Assembly: GCF_030818905.1 (NCBI RefSeq) | Contig: NZ_JAUTAZ010000001.1 | Coordinates: 3,224,001 to 3,288,000, forward strand | Direction: 5' to 3' | Source of the DNA: Microbacterium sp. SORGH_AS_0888 | GTDB taxonomy: Bacteria > Actinomycetota > Actinomycetes > Actinomycetales > Microbacteriaceae | DNA: 64,000 nucleotides | Shown: piece after piece, positions 49,743 through 59,400 of the stretch | Layout of the letters: each line of letters opens with the position of its first letter | Position numbering within the stretch: the first letter of the stretch is position 1 | Translations under genes and position numbers: made by a program | Notes under the pieces: generated by a model | The model's database searches: none | Seen by the model: the letters and a program-made list of their open reading frames with translations, nothing else | What the model was told of the DNA's origin: nothing

Positions 49743-50597
49743 TCAGTCGCGGTCGGGAGCCAGATGGTGTCCGGGAGCCAGGTGGTGCCCCGCGGCCACT
49801 TGGGCGAGGATCGCCCGCTCGACCAGATCCCAGTCGTGCACCACGAGGGCGTAGTCGAATCGGAGGGTGACGTATCCCCACGCGGCGGCGTTCGCATCCC
49901 GCACGAGATCCTTGTGCCGCAGCGAGGGACCGTCGTGGTTCCCCGCGCCGTCGGTCTCGACGATCAGCCGGTCGCCGATCAGCAGGTCCACCGTGCCGAC
50001 AGCGTGCACCCGTCGCTGCGTGCGCACCCGCAGGCGGTGCTCCCGCAGCCGCCAACGCACGAGCGACTCCAGCCCGCTGTCGGCGTCGCGACGTGCGAGC
50101 GCGATCGCGGCGCGTCCGTCACGGTTCGTGCGGCGGAGGAGCCACTCGATGCCGGTGCGATCGAGGAGCCCCTGACGGAGTGCGGATTCGAGGGCGACGA
50201 AGAAGGCCTCGACGCCGCGACATCCGAGGATCTGCCGCAGCACGCGCGACACCGAGGGAACGCCGAACGTGTCGGTCGAGGGGACGTCGTCCCAGTGCTC
50301 GACGCAGCCGCATCCGGCTGGGTGGTGGCGGTGTCCGTCGCCGCGCAGCCAGACGTGCACGTCGTCGTCATCGTCGAGCACCCACAGGCCGAGATGCCGT
50401 GCCGCCGTCACGCAGGCCGGCACGCCGCCGTGCGCGGCTGCCGTGGCGACCGCGACGCAGAGGCCGCGAGTGGCATAGACCCCTCTTCGCACGCGATGGA
50501 GGATGCCCGCATCCTGTTGTGCACGCAGCTGCGTGCGGGAGCAGCCCGACCGTCGCAGCTCGGCTGTCGTCATGATCGTCGCGTTCTGCTCGCACAT
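49743..50597 (-). CDS. AbiEi-like antitoxin domain joined to DUF559 nuclease-like domain
   Basis: 284 residues. The N-terminus (MTTAELRRSGCSRTQLRAQQDAGILHRVRRGVYA, in two parts: TTAELRRSGCS and GILHRVRRGVYA) is the winged-helix opening of AbiEi antitoxins. The C-terminus (LIVETDGAGNHDGPSLRHKD, then WGYVTLRFDYALVV) is a DUF559/Vsr-like restriction-endonuclease fold with the expected Asp and Lys. There is no AbiEii toxin gene beside it. The start is ATG 50597, or ATG 50573. Such proteins are very common in actinobacteria and their role is unproven. Palindromic elements flank it on both sides. Confidence 0.75.
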   Translation of the reverse strand: MCEQNATIMTTAELRRSGCSRTQLRAQQDAGILHRVRRGVYATRGLCVAVATAAAHGGVPACVTAARHLGLWVLDDDDDVHVWLRGDGHRHHPAGCGCVEHWDDVPSTDTFGVPSVSRVLRQILGCRGVEAFFVALESALRQGLLDRTGIEWLLRRTNRDGRAAIALARRDADSGLESLVRWRLREHRLRVRTQRRVHAVGTVDLLIGDRLIVETDGAGNHDGPSLRHKDLVRDANAAAWGYVTLRFDYALVVHDWDLVERAILAQVAAGHHLAPGHHLAPDRD

Positions 50598-50703
50598 CGG
50601 ATCAGCGTGCCGCTCGGCGCGACGCCGATCGGGGACACGGCAGCCGACTGTGGATCGGAGCCGAGAAGACCCGGCCTGGGGAGGAGAGGATGTCGAAACC
50701 GAA

Positions 50704-50772
50704 CTGCGGGGATCGTGCACGGCACGCGGGCGAGGGGGCGATCCCTCGGCGTGTCGCCCACGATCCCCGCAG
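50704..50772. repeat. Long palindromic element, copy 2
   Basis: A 69-base palindrome starting CTGCGGGGATCGTGC and ending CCACGATCCCCGCAG (14 perfect outer pairs), followed by GAGCGGATG as in copy 1. Same orientation as copy 1 and about 1.1 kb away, upstream of the AbiEi/DUF559 gene and behind pstB. Confidence 0.7.
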
Positions 50773-50830
50773 GAGCGGATGGATGCGGCGGCGAACCGGA
50801 TGCGGCGGCCCGAGCCCCCGCATCCGGCGC

Positions 50831-51610
50831 TCACCCGAAGCGGCCGGAGACGTAGTCCTCGGTCGCCTGCACGGACGGCGTCGTGAAGATCGTCGAGGTG
50901 TCGTCGTACTCGATGAGCTTGCCGGGCTTGCCGGTGCCGGCGATGTTGAAGAACGCGGTCTTGTCGCTCACACGCGACGCCTGCTGCATGTTGTGCGTCA
51001 CGATGACGATCGTGTACTGGCTCTTGAGCTCCTCGATCAGCTCCTCGACCGCGAAGGTCGAGATCGGGTCGAGAGCCGAGCACGGCTCGTCCATCAGCAG
51101 CACGTCGGGGGAGACCGCGATCGCCCGGGCGATGCACAGACGCTGCTGCTGGCCGCCCGAGAGACCGGCGCCGGGCTTGTCGAGCCGGTCGCTGACCTCG
51201 TTCCACAGGTTCGCGCCGCGGAGGGACTTCTCCACGAGCGCGTCGGCGTCCGACTTGGAGATGCGCTTGTTGTTCAGCCGCACACCGGCGAGCACGTTCT
51301 CGCGGATCGACATGGTGGGGAACGGGTTGGGCCGCTGGAACACCATGCCCACCTGGCGCCGGACGATCACGGGGTCGACGCCGGGGCCGTAGAGGTTGTC
51401 ACCGTCGAGCAGCACCTCGCCCTCCACGCGACCCCCGGGGATCACCTCGTGCATGCGGTTGAGAGTGCGCAGGAACGTCGACTTCCCGCAGCCGGACGGA
51501 CCGATGAACGCCGTCACCGTGCGCGGCTGGATCTGGATGGACACGCCTTCGACGGCGAGGAAATCGCCGTAGTAGACGTTGAGATCGTTGACTTCGATGC
51601 TCTTGGACAC
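50831..51610 (-). CDS. pstB: Phosphate ABC importer ATPase
   Basis: 259-residue ATPase: Walker [11 protein letters not shown]-loop [10 protein letters not shown] typical of PstB, signature [15 protein letters not shown], Walker [14 protein letters not shown] and switch His VTHNMQQA. It powers high-affinity phosphate uptake. GTG 51610 follows GGAAGG; the open frame continues upstream into pstA but belongs to another reading. Last gene of pstSCAB. Confidence 0.95.
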   Translation of the reverse strand: MSKSIEVNDLNVYYGDFLAVEGVSIQIQPRTVTAFIGPSGCGKSTFLRTLNRMHEVIPGGRVEGEVLLDGDNLYGPGVDPVIVRRQVGMVFQRPNPFPTMSIRENVLAGVRLNNKRISKSDADALVEKSLRGANLWNEVSDRLDKPGAGLSGGQQQRLCIARAIAVSPDVLLMDEPCSALDPISTFAVEELIEELKSQYTIVIVTHNMQQASRVSDKTAFFNIAGTGKPGKLIEYDDTSTIFTTPSVQATEDYVSGRFG

Positions 51611-51636
51611 GCGAGTGGCCTTCCTTGCCTTCGGGC

Positions 51637-52728
51637 TTATCGGGTTTTCGGCGCGAAGACCATCGCGACGATTCGGGCTATGAGGTTGAAGATCACGACC
51701 AGGACCACCAGCAGGAGAGCCGCGCCCCACGCCTGTGCCTGCGAGGCGGCGATGTCGGTTCCCGGGAAGCTGTAGCTCGTGTAGGCCATGACCGGCAGGG
51801 TCTGCATCGCGCCGTCGAACGGGTTGGCGTTGAAGTTGTCGGTGAAGCTGGCGGCGATGAAGATCGGCGCCGTCTCGCCCACGACGCGGGCGACGGCGAG
51901 CACGACGCCCGTGACGATGCCGCTGAGGGCGGTGCGCAGCACGACCTTGATGATCGTGGTCGATCGCGGCACCCCGAGGGCGAGCGAGGCCTCGCGCAGG
52001 TCGGCCGGCACGAGCCGGATCATCTCCTCCGTCGAGCGCACGACGATCGGGATCATGAGCACCGCCAGGGCGACGGATGCGGAGAACCCGCTGAACGCCT
52101 TCGGGCCGATGAGCAGCGCGAACAGCGAGAACGCGAACAGACCGGCGACGATCGAGGGGATGCCGGTCATGACGTCCACGAGGAACGTGATCGCGCGCCG
52201 CAGCGGGTTGTTCGGCAGCGCGTACTCGGTGAGGTACACCGCGGCGAGGATGCCGATCGGCACCGCCATGGCGGCGGCGATCCCCGTGATGATGAGCGTG
52301 CCGACGACGGCCTGCCACGCGCCGGGGGTGTAGGCGACCTCGAGGGTGTCCGGGTTGAACTGGTTGCCGCCGACGCCGAAGATGAACGACGGGTTGAACA
52401 TCGACATCCCCTGGGTCACGACGGTCCACAGGGTCGAGATGAGCGGCGCGACGGCCAGCACGAAGGCACAGGTCACGAGTGCCCGCACGATGCGGTCGAC
52501 CGCTTTCCGCCGGCCCTCGACGATCGAGGAGCCGATGCCGATCGCGATCATGTATACGACCGCGGTGAGGACGAGCCAGAGGGCCCAGTTGAATCCCTGC
52601 GTGACCACGAGCATCACGACCGCGAGGACGACGGCGGTGACGCCGAGGACGACCGGCTCGATGTACCGGGGTAGCCGGCCGCTCGTGAGGACCGTGACCG
52701 GCGCACTCGTCGATGTGGCAGCGCTCAC
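51637..52728 (-). CDS. pstA: Phosphate ABC importer permease PstA
   Basis: 363 residues. An extra N-terminal stretch with two helices precedes the usual six-helix permease core; the coupling loop is [20 protein letters not shown] and the family end [19 protein letters not shown] is present. GTG 52728 overlaps the pstC stop (GTGA) and follows AGGGAG. It forms the channel together with PstC. Confidence 0.93.
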   Translation of the reverse strand: MSAATSTSAPVTVLTSGRLPRYIEPVVLGVTAVVLAVVMLVVTQGFNWALWLVLTAVVYMIAIGIGSSIVEGRRKAVDRIVRALVTCAFVLAVAPLISTLWTVVTQGMSMFNPSFIFGVGGNQFNPDTLEVAYTPGAWQAVVGTLIITGIAAAMAVPIGILAAVYLTEYALPNNPLRRAITFLVDVMTGIPSIVAGLFAFSLFALLIGPKAFSGFSASVALAVLMIPIVVRSTEEMIRLVPADLREASLALGVPRSTTIIKVVLRTALSGIVTGVVLAVARVVGETAPIFIAASFTDNFNANPFDGAMQTLPVMAYTSYSFPGTDIAASQAQAWGAALLLVVLVVIFNLIARIVAMVFAPKTR

Positions 52729-53738
52729 GCTGCTGCTCCCTTCTTGACGCCGCGCTTGGCGGAGCCGCGGCCCGTCGAGGACGTCCGCGCGACGATGTAG
52801 CGCGCGAGCATGTTGACGGCGAACGAGACCACGAACAGCATGAGGCCCGTGCCGATGAGCGCGGAGCGCTGGATGTCCGTCGCGATCGGGAAGTTCAGGG
52901 CGATGTTGGCCGCGATCGTCTGCGAGTTGTACCCGTCGGTGAGCAGCCGCACCGAGAAGATGAGCGACGGCGAGATGATCAGCGCGATCGCCATCGTCTC
53001 GCCCAGGGCGCGGCCGAGGCCGAGGAGCGTCGCCGACACCATCCCGTTCCGCGCGTAGGGGAGGACGGCGAGCCGGATCATCTCCCAGCGCGTCGCGCCG
53101 AGCGCGAGCGCCGCCTCCTCGTGCAGCCGGGGGGTCTGGAGGAAGATCTCGCGCGTGATCGAGGTCACGATCGGCAGGATCATGACCGCGAGCACGACGC
53201 CGCCGGCGAGCATCGTTGACCCCGTCGTCGAGACCGGACCGCCGAAGAACGGGATCCAGCCGAGGTTCGCGTTCAGGAACTCCGAGAGCGGCAGCAGGAA
53301 GGGGCGGATGACGTAGATGCCCCACAGGCCGAAGACGATCGAGGGGACCGCGGCCAGCAGGTCCACGATGTAGCCGAGGAACCCGGCGATGCGACGGGGC
53401 GCGTAGTGCGAGATGAACAGGGCGATGCCGATCGCGACCGGAGCCCCGAGCACCATCGCGATGAGCGCCGACCAGATGCTGCCCCACAGCAGCGGGGCGA
53501 CGTAGTTCCAGAAGGTGCCCCAGTTCTGGTTCTGATAGTTGAGGAGGTCGGCGTTGTCGCTCCAGTTCGCCGTGATCGCGGGCAGACCCTTGATGATCAG
53601 GAAGATCGCGACGCCGGCGAGGATCACCATGATCGAGACGGCGGATGCGGTGGACAGCCCGAGGAAGACCGTGTCTCCCGGGCGGCGCCGGGCGGAGGCC
53701 TTGGCCGTGACGCGCGGTGGCGAGACGGTCTGAGTCAT
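52725..53738 (-). CDS. pstC: Phosphate ABC importer permease PstC
   Basis: 337-residue inner-membrane permease with six core helices, the coupling loop [22 protein letters not shown] and [16 protein letters not shown] 53738 follows a GGGGGGA ribosome site; a TTG at 53750 is in frame but less likely. It is separated from pstS by a strong hairpin, so the permease genes are probably made at a lower level than the binding protein. Confidence 0.93.
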   Translation of the reverse strand: MTQTVSPPRVTAKASARRRPGDTVFLGLSTASAVSIMVILAGVAIFLIIKGLPAITANWSDNADLLNYQNQNWGTFWNYVAPLLWGSIWSALIAMVLGAPVAIGIALFISHYAPRRIAGFLGYIVDLLAAVPSIVFGLWGIYVIRPFLLPLSEFLNANLGWIPFFGGPVSTTGSTMLAGGVVLAVMILPIVTSITREIFLQTPRLHEEAALALGATRWEMIRLAVLPYARNGMVSATLLGLGRALGETMAIALIISPSLIFSVRLLTDGYNSQTIAANIALNFPIATDIQRSALIGTGLMLFVVSFAVNMLARYIVARTSSTGRGSAKRGVKKGAAA

Positions 53739-53860
53739 CGGTCCCCCCAAGAGGTGACTGTCGGCATGTGTCGGGTTCCTTCTCGAGGTTCGTTCTTCTG
53801 ATCCGAGCGACGATGTGCCGGCTCAGCCCGTTCACCGCGCAGACGCCCGGGGAACCGGCT

Positions 53861-53899
53861 GAGCCGGGCTCGCCCTCGAAGGGAGGGCGAGCCCGGCTC
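53861..53899 (-). terminator. Attenuating hairpin between pstS and pstC
   Basis: GAGCCGGGCTCGCCCTC (53861-53877) pairs perfectly with its complement at 53883-53899 around GAAGG. It follows the pstS stop within the operon, the usual arrangement that gives more binding protein than permease. Confidence 0.75.
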
Positions 53900-53907
53900 G
53901 GTGGGAG

Positions 53908-55026
53908 TTACTTGATCGCGGCGATGGTCTTCGCGGCGTCGGCGAGCACGCTCTCCGGCAGCGGCGCCGAACCGGCGTTCTTGGCGGCGATCGCCTGGCC
54001 CTGCGAGCTGGCGATGTAGCCGATGTAGGACGTCGTCACCTTGGCCTGCTCGGCGTTCTTGAACGTGGAGCAGAGGATCGCGTACGACACCAGCGGGATC
54101 GGGTAGGTCTCGGCGGTCAGCTTGCTGTAGTCGAACTTCTTCGACAGGTCGCCCGGGACGCCGTTGGAGGCGTCGACGGCAGCGACGGCGAACGTCTTGG
54201 TGACCGCGTCGGCGCTGAAGGGGATGGCGGTGCCGCTCTGCAGGATCGCTGCGGAGCTCAGGCTGCCGATGGCGGAGTGGTCGGCGTAGCCGATCGTGCC
54301 GGTGCCGGCCTGCACGGCCTGGACGACGCCCGAGCCGCCCTTCTGGAGCGAGACGTTGCCGGTGACGGGCCAGTTCTTGTCCGCCTTGTAGGGCCACGCG
54401 GCCGACTGGGTCGCGGCGAGGTAGTTGGTGAAGTTCTGCGTCGTGCCGGAGCCGTCCGAACGCGCCACCGTGGTGATCGCGCCGGCGGGGAGCGCCGTGC
54501 CGTTGTCCTTCGTGATGGCCGGGTCGGACCAGTCGGTGATCTGCAGGTTGAAGATCTTCGCGATGGTCTCGCCGCTCAGGGTGAGCTGGGTCACGCCGGG
54601 GATGTTGAAGATGATCGCGACGCCGTCGAGGTAGATCGGGATGTTGACGCCGCCCTCGGTGCACAGCTGCTTCGACTGCGTGGTCTGGTCCGCGTTGAGC
54701 GGCGAGTCGGAGCCGGCGAAGTCGTACGCGCCGCTGAGGAAGTTGGTGACGCCGCCGCCCGAGCCCTGCGACTTGTCGTAGTTGATCGTGACGCCCTTGA
54801 CCTGCGCGTTGTAGGCGCTCGTCCACGCGGCCTGTGCGTTGGACTGCGCGCTGGAGCCGCCCGCCGTGATCGTGCCGGTCAGTGAGGCGTCGAGCTGCGC
54901 CGTGACGGCCGAGGAGGAGGACGTGGATGCCGGGGAGTCCCCGTTCGAGTTCGAGGCACAACCGGCGAGCGCGAGGGCCGCGACGGCCGCAATGGCGCCC
55001 ACCTGGGCGATGCGGGTGATCTTCAC
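53908..55026 (-). CDS. pstS: Phosphate-binding lipoprotein PstS
   Basis: 372 residues. Lipobox LAGC (Cys 23) and a Ser-rich linker, then GTITAGGSSAQSNAQAAW, YDKSQGSGGGVTNFLSG and ARSDGSGTTQNFTNYL, which carry the phosphate-binding Ser, Gly and Arg residues. It captures phosphate at the cell surface for PstCAB. A PHO box (55116-55137) lies upstream, so it should be induced by phosphate starvation through PhoP/PhoR. Confidence 0.95.
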   Translation of the reverse strand: MKITRIAQVGAIAAVAALALAGCASNSNGDSPASTSSSSAVTAQLDASLTGTITAGGSSAQSNAQAAWTSAYNAQVKGVTINYDKSQGSGGGVTNFLSGAYDFAGSDSPLNADQTTQSKQLCTEGGVNIPIYLDGVAIIFNIPGVTQLTLSGETIAKIFNLQITDWSDPAITKDNGTALPAGAITTVARSDGSGTTQNFTNYLAATQSAAWPYKADKNWPVTGNVSLQKGGSGVVQAVQAGTGTIGYADHSAIGSLSSAAILQSGTAIPFSADAVTKTFAVAAVDASNGVPGDLSKKFDYSKLTAETYPIPLVSYAILCSTFKNAEQAKVTTSYIGYIASSQGQAIAAKNAGSAPLPESVLADAAKTIAAIK

Positions 55027-55115
55027 TGTGAGTTTCCTTCACGTGTCAGGGTTTTGTTCGGCCCGGTGCAGGGCTCGCCATGACGCTAAACACGCCGTCT
55101 GGCCGAAGTGGGCCG

Positions 55116-55137
55116 TCAGAGTGAACGAGAGGTAAAC
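55116..55137 (-). promoter_or_regulatory. PHO box upstream of pstS
   Basis: On the minus strand GTTTACCTCTC (55137-55127) and GTTCACTCTGA (55126-55116) form two 11-base direct repeats of the actinobacterial PhoP unit GTTCACC-N4, about 90 bases upstream of the pstS start. Confidence 0.65.
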
Positions 55138-55182
55138 GGTGGGAAGCCGATGCGTGTCGCGCATCCGCAGTTCCCACGATGC

Positions 55183-56346
55183 TCAGGCGCCCGGCTGCGG
55201 GATGGCGGCCAGGAGGTCGCGTACGGGGGTGCGCACCGAGGCGGGCAGTCCCGTCTGGGCGTCCTCCGCCGGGATGCGGGCCGCCGTCGCCGCGAGCGCG
55301 AGAGCGCGGAAGCCGTCGGTCGTCGCAGCATCGGGGTACTCGGCGCAGCCGATGAGGTAGTCGACCGACACGAGCGGGTACGCGCCCTCGACCGAGGGGG
55401 AGCGGTCGACCACGACCGTGAGCGTGGTGCCGAGCGCATCCGTCCGCAGCTCGGAGTTGCCGACCGTGGCGAGCGCTCCGCTGGCCGAGGGAGCGACGTA
55501 GCCGGACAGGCTCGCGATGCGCGCGACGTGGGCGTCGCCCGCATCCGCGGTCCAGGCGTAGCCGATGGCGCCCTCGCGCGCGGCGACCGTGCTCGCGACG
55601 TCGCGGGCCTCGGGCGCGGCGAGCCCGTTGTGCAGCGGCCAGCGCTCGACGGCGCCGCTGGTCCACACCGAGTCGGTGTTGGCGGAGAGGTAGTCCGTGA
55701 AGTTCTGGGTGAGCCCGGACGCCTGGCCGACGTGCACGGCCGTGATGGGCAGATCGGGCAGCTCGACGTCCGGATTGGATGCGGCGATCGCCGGGTCGTT
55801 CCAGACGGTGATGCGGCCGGCGTAGATGCCGGCGAGGGTCGCCGCGTCCAGGTTCAGCTCGGTGATGCCGTCGAGGCGGAACACGACCGAGATGGACGAG
55901 ACCGACACCGGCACCTGGACGATCGTCGGCTGCACCTTCTCGGGCGCGGCCGTCGCGGTCGGGGAGGCGTCCGCGGCACAGCCCGTGAACTCGAGCTCAG
56001 CACGCTCGGCCTCCGTGAACGCACGAGAGGAGAGGGCGAACTGGTCGACGCCCGCGGCGAAGCGTCCGCGGCTGGCCGGCGACTCGGCGTCCTCGTATGC
56101 GAGCGAGATGTCCGGGTTGGAGGCGGCGAGGCCCGAACGCCACATGTCGATCGTCGACGACAGCGGGGCGGGCCCGGCGCCCGAGAGGGACGCGACGACA
56201 CCCGTCGGGGTCCACGGGGTCGCGGTCGGCGAAGGGGTCGGCGAAGACGGCACGGTGGGTGAAACGGTCGCGGTGCAGCCGGTGGCGGCGACGAGAGTCG
56301 CGAGCCCCAGCACGGCGCTGTCCCGGAGTCGGCGGGGAATCGGCAC
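55183..56346 (-). CDS. Second PstS-like lipoprotein
   Basis: 387 residues. The signal peptide ends in ATGC (lipobox), followed by a Pro/Thr/Ser linker. The fold is PstS-like (DVELPDLPITAVHVGQASGLTQNFTDYLSAN), but the phosphate residues are changed: the first loop lacks GGSSA and the ARSDGSGT motif reads HVGQASGLT. It may bind another ligand, or assist PstS or a sensor. It ends 157 bases upstream of pstS on the same strand and is divergent from the Pls-type NRPS gene; a PHO-box-like repeat (56389-56410) lies between. Confidence 0.8.
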   Translation of the reverse strand: MPIPRRLRDSAVLGLATLVAATGCTATVSPTVPSSPTPSPTATPWTPTGVVASLSGAGPAPLSSTIDMWRSGLAASNPDISLAYEDAESPASRGRFAAGVDQFALSSRAFTEAERAELEFTGCAADASPTATAAPEKVQPTIVQVPVSVSSISVVFRLDGITELNLDAATLAGIYAGRITVWNDPAIAASNPDVELPDLPITAVHVGQASGLTQNFTDYLSANTDSVWTSGAVERWPLHNGLAAPEARDVASTVAAREGAIGYAWTADAGDAHVARIASLSGYVAPSASGALATVGNSELRTDALGTTLTVVVDRSPSVEGAYPLVSVDYLIGCAEYPDAATTDGFRALALAATAARIPAEDAQTGLPASVRTPVRDLLAAIPQPGA

Positions 56347-56388
56347 CCGGACATCCTAATGACCAACGCTGGGCGGCGCCCCGGCGTG

Positions 56389-56410
56389 GGACACCGCCCG
56401 TTCACCCGCG
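56389..56410 (+). promoter_or_regulatory. Candidate PHO box between pstS-like and NRPS genes
   Basis: GGACACCGCCC (56389-56399) and GTTCACCCGCG (56400-56410) are 11-base direct repeats; the second is a perfect GTTCACC unit and the first matches five of seven. It lies 43 bases from the pstS-like start and 20 bases from the NRPS start. Confidence 0.4.
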
Positions 56411-56429
56411 CCCCATATCCTTCCCCTCT

Positions 56430-59400
56430 ATGGCCCTGCAGACCGAGCTCGACCGCACTGCGCGAGCGGCGGCCCCACGAACGCTGATCGACGTCCTGGC
56501 CGACACCGTCCGCCGCCACCCCGAGGCGTCGGCCATCGACGACGGCTCCGGAGCGATCAGCTACCGCGAGCTGCTCGCGCTGGTCTCGCGCACGGCGACC
56601 CGGCTGGTCGAGGCCGGCGTGCGGCGCGGTGATCGCGTCGGCGTGCGGATGCCCTCCGGCTCCAAGGAGCTCTACACCGCCATCCTCGGCGTGCTCGCCG
56701 CGGGCGCCGCCTACGTTCCGGTCGACGCCGATGACCCCGATGAGCGGGCTCGGCTGGTGTTCGGCGAGGCCGGCGTGCGCGGGGTGATCGGCGGCGACGG
56801 CGAGTTCATCGCGACCGCGGACGACGAGCCGGGCGTCGGCGCGGCGCCGGCCGCCCTGTTCGACGGCGAGTCGCCGCATCCGTCGACGCAGGCGATCCTG
56901 GCCGTTCCCACCCCGACTCCGGACGACGACGCGTGGATCATCTTCACCTCCGGCTCGACCGGCGTGCCCAAGGGCGTGGCGGTCTCGCACCGCTCCGCCG
57001 CCGCGTTCGTGGACGCCGAGGCGCGGCTGTTCCTGCCGACGGTGCCCCTCGGCCCCGGCGATCGCGTGCTCGCCGGGCTCTCGGTCGCGTTCGACGCCTC
57101 CTGCGAGGAGATGTGGCTGGCCTGGCGACACGGCGCCTGCCTCGTCCCGGCGCCGCGCGCGCTCGTGCGTTCGGGCGAGGACCTCGCGCCGTGGCTCATC
57201 CGGCAGGGCATCACGGTCGTCTCGACCGTGCCGACGCTCGCCGCCATGTGGCCCCCCGAGTCGATCGAGAACGTGCGCCTGCTGATCTTCGGCGGCGAGG
57301 CCTGCCCGCCCGAGCTCGCCGCGCGGCTCGCGGCGGCCGACCGCGAGGTGTGGAACACGTACGGGCCCACCGAGGCCACCGTCGTCGCGTGCGGTGCGCT
57401 GCTGGACGGCTCCGTGCCCGTGCGCATCGGCCTGCCGCTCGACGGCTGGGCGCTCGCCGTCGTGGATGCGGACGGTCGCCGGGTCGCGCCGGGCGAGGTC
57501 GGCGAGCTCATCATCGGGGGCGTCGGGCTCGCCCGTTACCTCGATCCCGAGAAGGATGCGCAGAAGTACGCCCCGATGCCCGAGCTCGGATGGGAGCGTG
57601 CCTACCGCTCGGGCGACCTGGTGCGGTACGACCCCGAGGGCCTCGTGTTCCAGGGCCGCGCGGACGACCAGGTCAAGGTCGGCGGCCGCCGCATCGAGCT
57701 GGGGGAGGTCGAGGCGGCCCTCCAGGACCTGCCGGGCGTGAGCGCGGCGACCGTCGCCGTGCAGCGCAGCGAGGCAGGCGTGCCGGTGCTCGTCGGATAC
57801 CTCGTGCTCGCCGACCCCGTGGCCGGACTCGACAGGGCGGCCGCGCGGCTGTCGCTGGCCGAGCGCCTGCCCGCGGCCATCGTGCCGCTGCTCGGGGTCG
57901 TCGACGAGCTGCCCGTGCGCACCTCCGGCAAGGTCGATCGCGCCGCCCTGCCGTGGCCGCTGCCGGGCAGCGAGACGCCGGTCGCCGGCCTCACACCGGC
58001 CGAGGCATGGCTCGCCGAACAGTGGCAGGCCGTCCTCGGGCTTCCCGTCCCCGGCTCGGATGCGGACTTCTTCGACCTCGGTGGCGGCTCCCTGGCCGCG
58101 GCGCAGCTGGTCTCACGCATCCGGCTCCGCGTTCCCGAGTTCTCGGTCGCCGACATCTACGACATCCCCCGGCTGGGCGCGATGGCCACGGCGCTCGGGC
58201 CCCTCGCCGCGGCCGATGAGGCGACCGGGTTCCACCGGCCGTCGCCGACTCCGCGGGCGACGCAGTGGGTGCAGACCCTGCTCGGGGCGCCGTTGCTCAT
58301 CCTCACGGGCGTGCGCTGGCTGTTGTACGTGCTCACCGCCGGGACCCTCCTCCACGCCGTCTTCGGCATCGACGCCCTGCCGACCGCCCCCTGGTGGACG
58401 CTGGTGATCGGCCTGGTCGTGTTCGCGACCCCCTTCGGCAAGATGGCGATCGCGGTGCTCTCGGCCCGGCTGCTGCTGACGGGACTGCGTCCGGGCGACT
58501 ACCCCCGCGGCGGAGAGGTCCACCTCCGCCTGTGGCTGGCGGAGCAGATCGCGGATCAGATCGACGCCGTCGGCCTGGCGGGCGCCCCGTGGGTGAGCTA
58601 TTACGCCCGCGCGCTCGGCGCCAAGATCGGGCGGGATGTCGACATGCACACCCTGCCGCCCATCACCGGCATGCTCGAGATCGGCGACGGCGCCTCGGTC
58701 GAGCCGGAGGTCGACCTCTCCGGCTACTGGATCGACGGGGACGTCGTCCGCGTCGGCGGCGTGCGCATCGGCGCCCAGGCCTCCGTCGGGGCGCGCAGCA
58801 CGCTCGCGCCGGGGACCCGCATCGGCCAGCGCGCCGAGGTCGCCCCGGGCTCGGCGGTGTTCGGCCGCGTCAAGGCGGACCAGTCGTGGGCCGGCTCGCC
58901 CGCCGTGCGCGTCGGCTCCGTCGACGCGGGCTGGCCCACGGAGCGTGCACCCGCGCCGCACGCCTGGATGTGGGCGTATGCGGCATCCGCCTTCGCGCTC
59001 GCGCTGCTGCCGGTCGTCGCGTTCGTCGCCGGGGCGCTGGTGCTCGCGGCCGGGATGCGCGACGCGCACACGCTCGGCGACGCGGCCGGCGCCGCGTTCG
59101 CGCTGCTCGTGCCAGCCGTCGTGGTCGCGGGTCTCGTGTTCGCGGGCGCCGTCGTGCTGTTCGTGCGTCTGCTCTCGATCGGTCTCGCACCGGGCACGTG
59201 TCCCGTGCGCAGCCGGGTCGGTTGGCAGGCGTGGACGATCGAGCGACTCCTCGACTCGGCGCGCACGATCCTGTTCCCGCTCTACTCGAGCCTGTTCACA
59301 CCGGTGTGGCTCCGGATGCTCGGCGCCCGCGTGGGGCGCGACGTCGAGGCCTCCACGGTGCTCCTCCTGCCCTCGCTCGCCCGCATCGAGGACGGCGCCT

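Noticed and set aside
56097..56429. An upstream extension of the NRPS frame.
   Set aside because: It runs antisense to the PstS-like lipoprotein, is Arg-rich without a domain, and ATG 56430 is where the adenylation domain begins.
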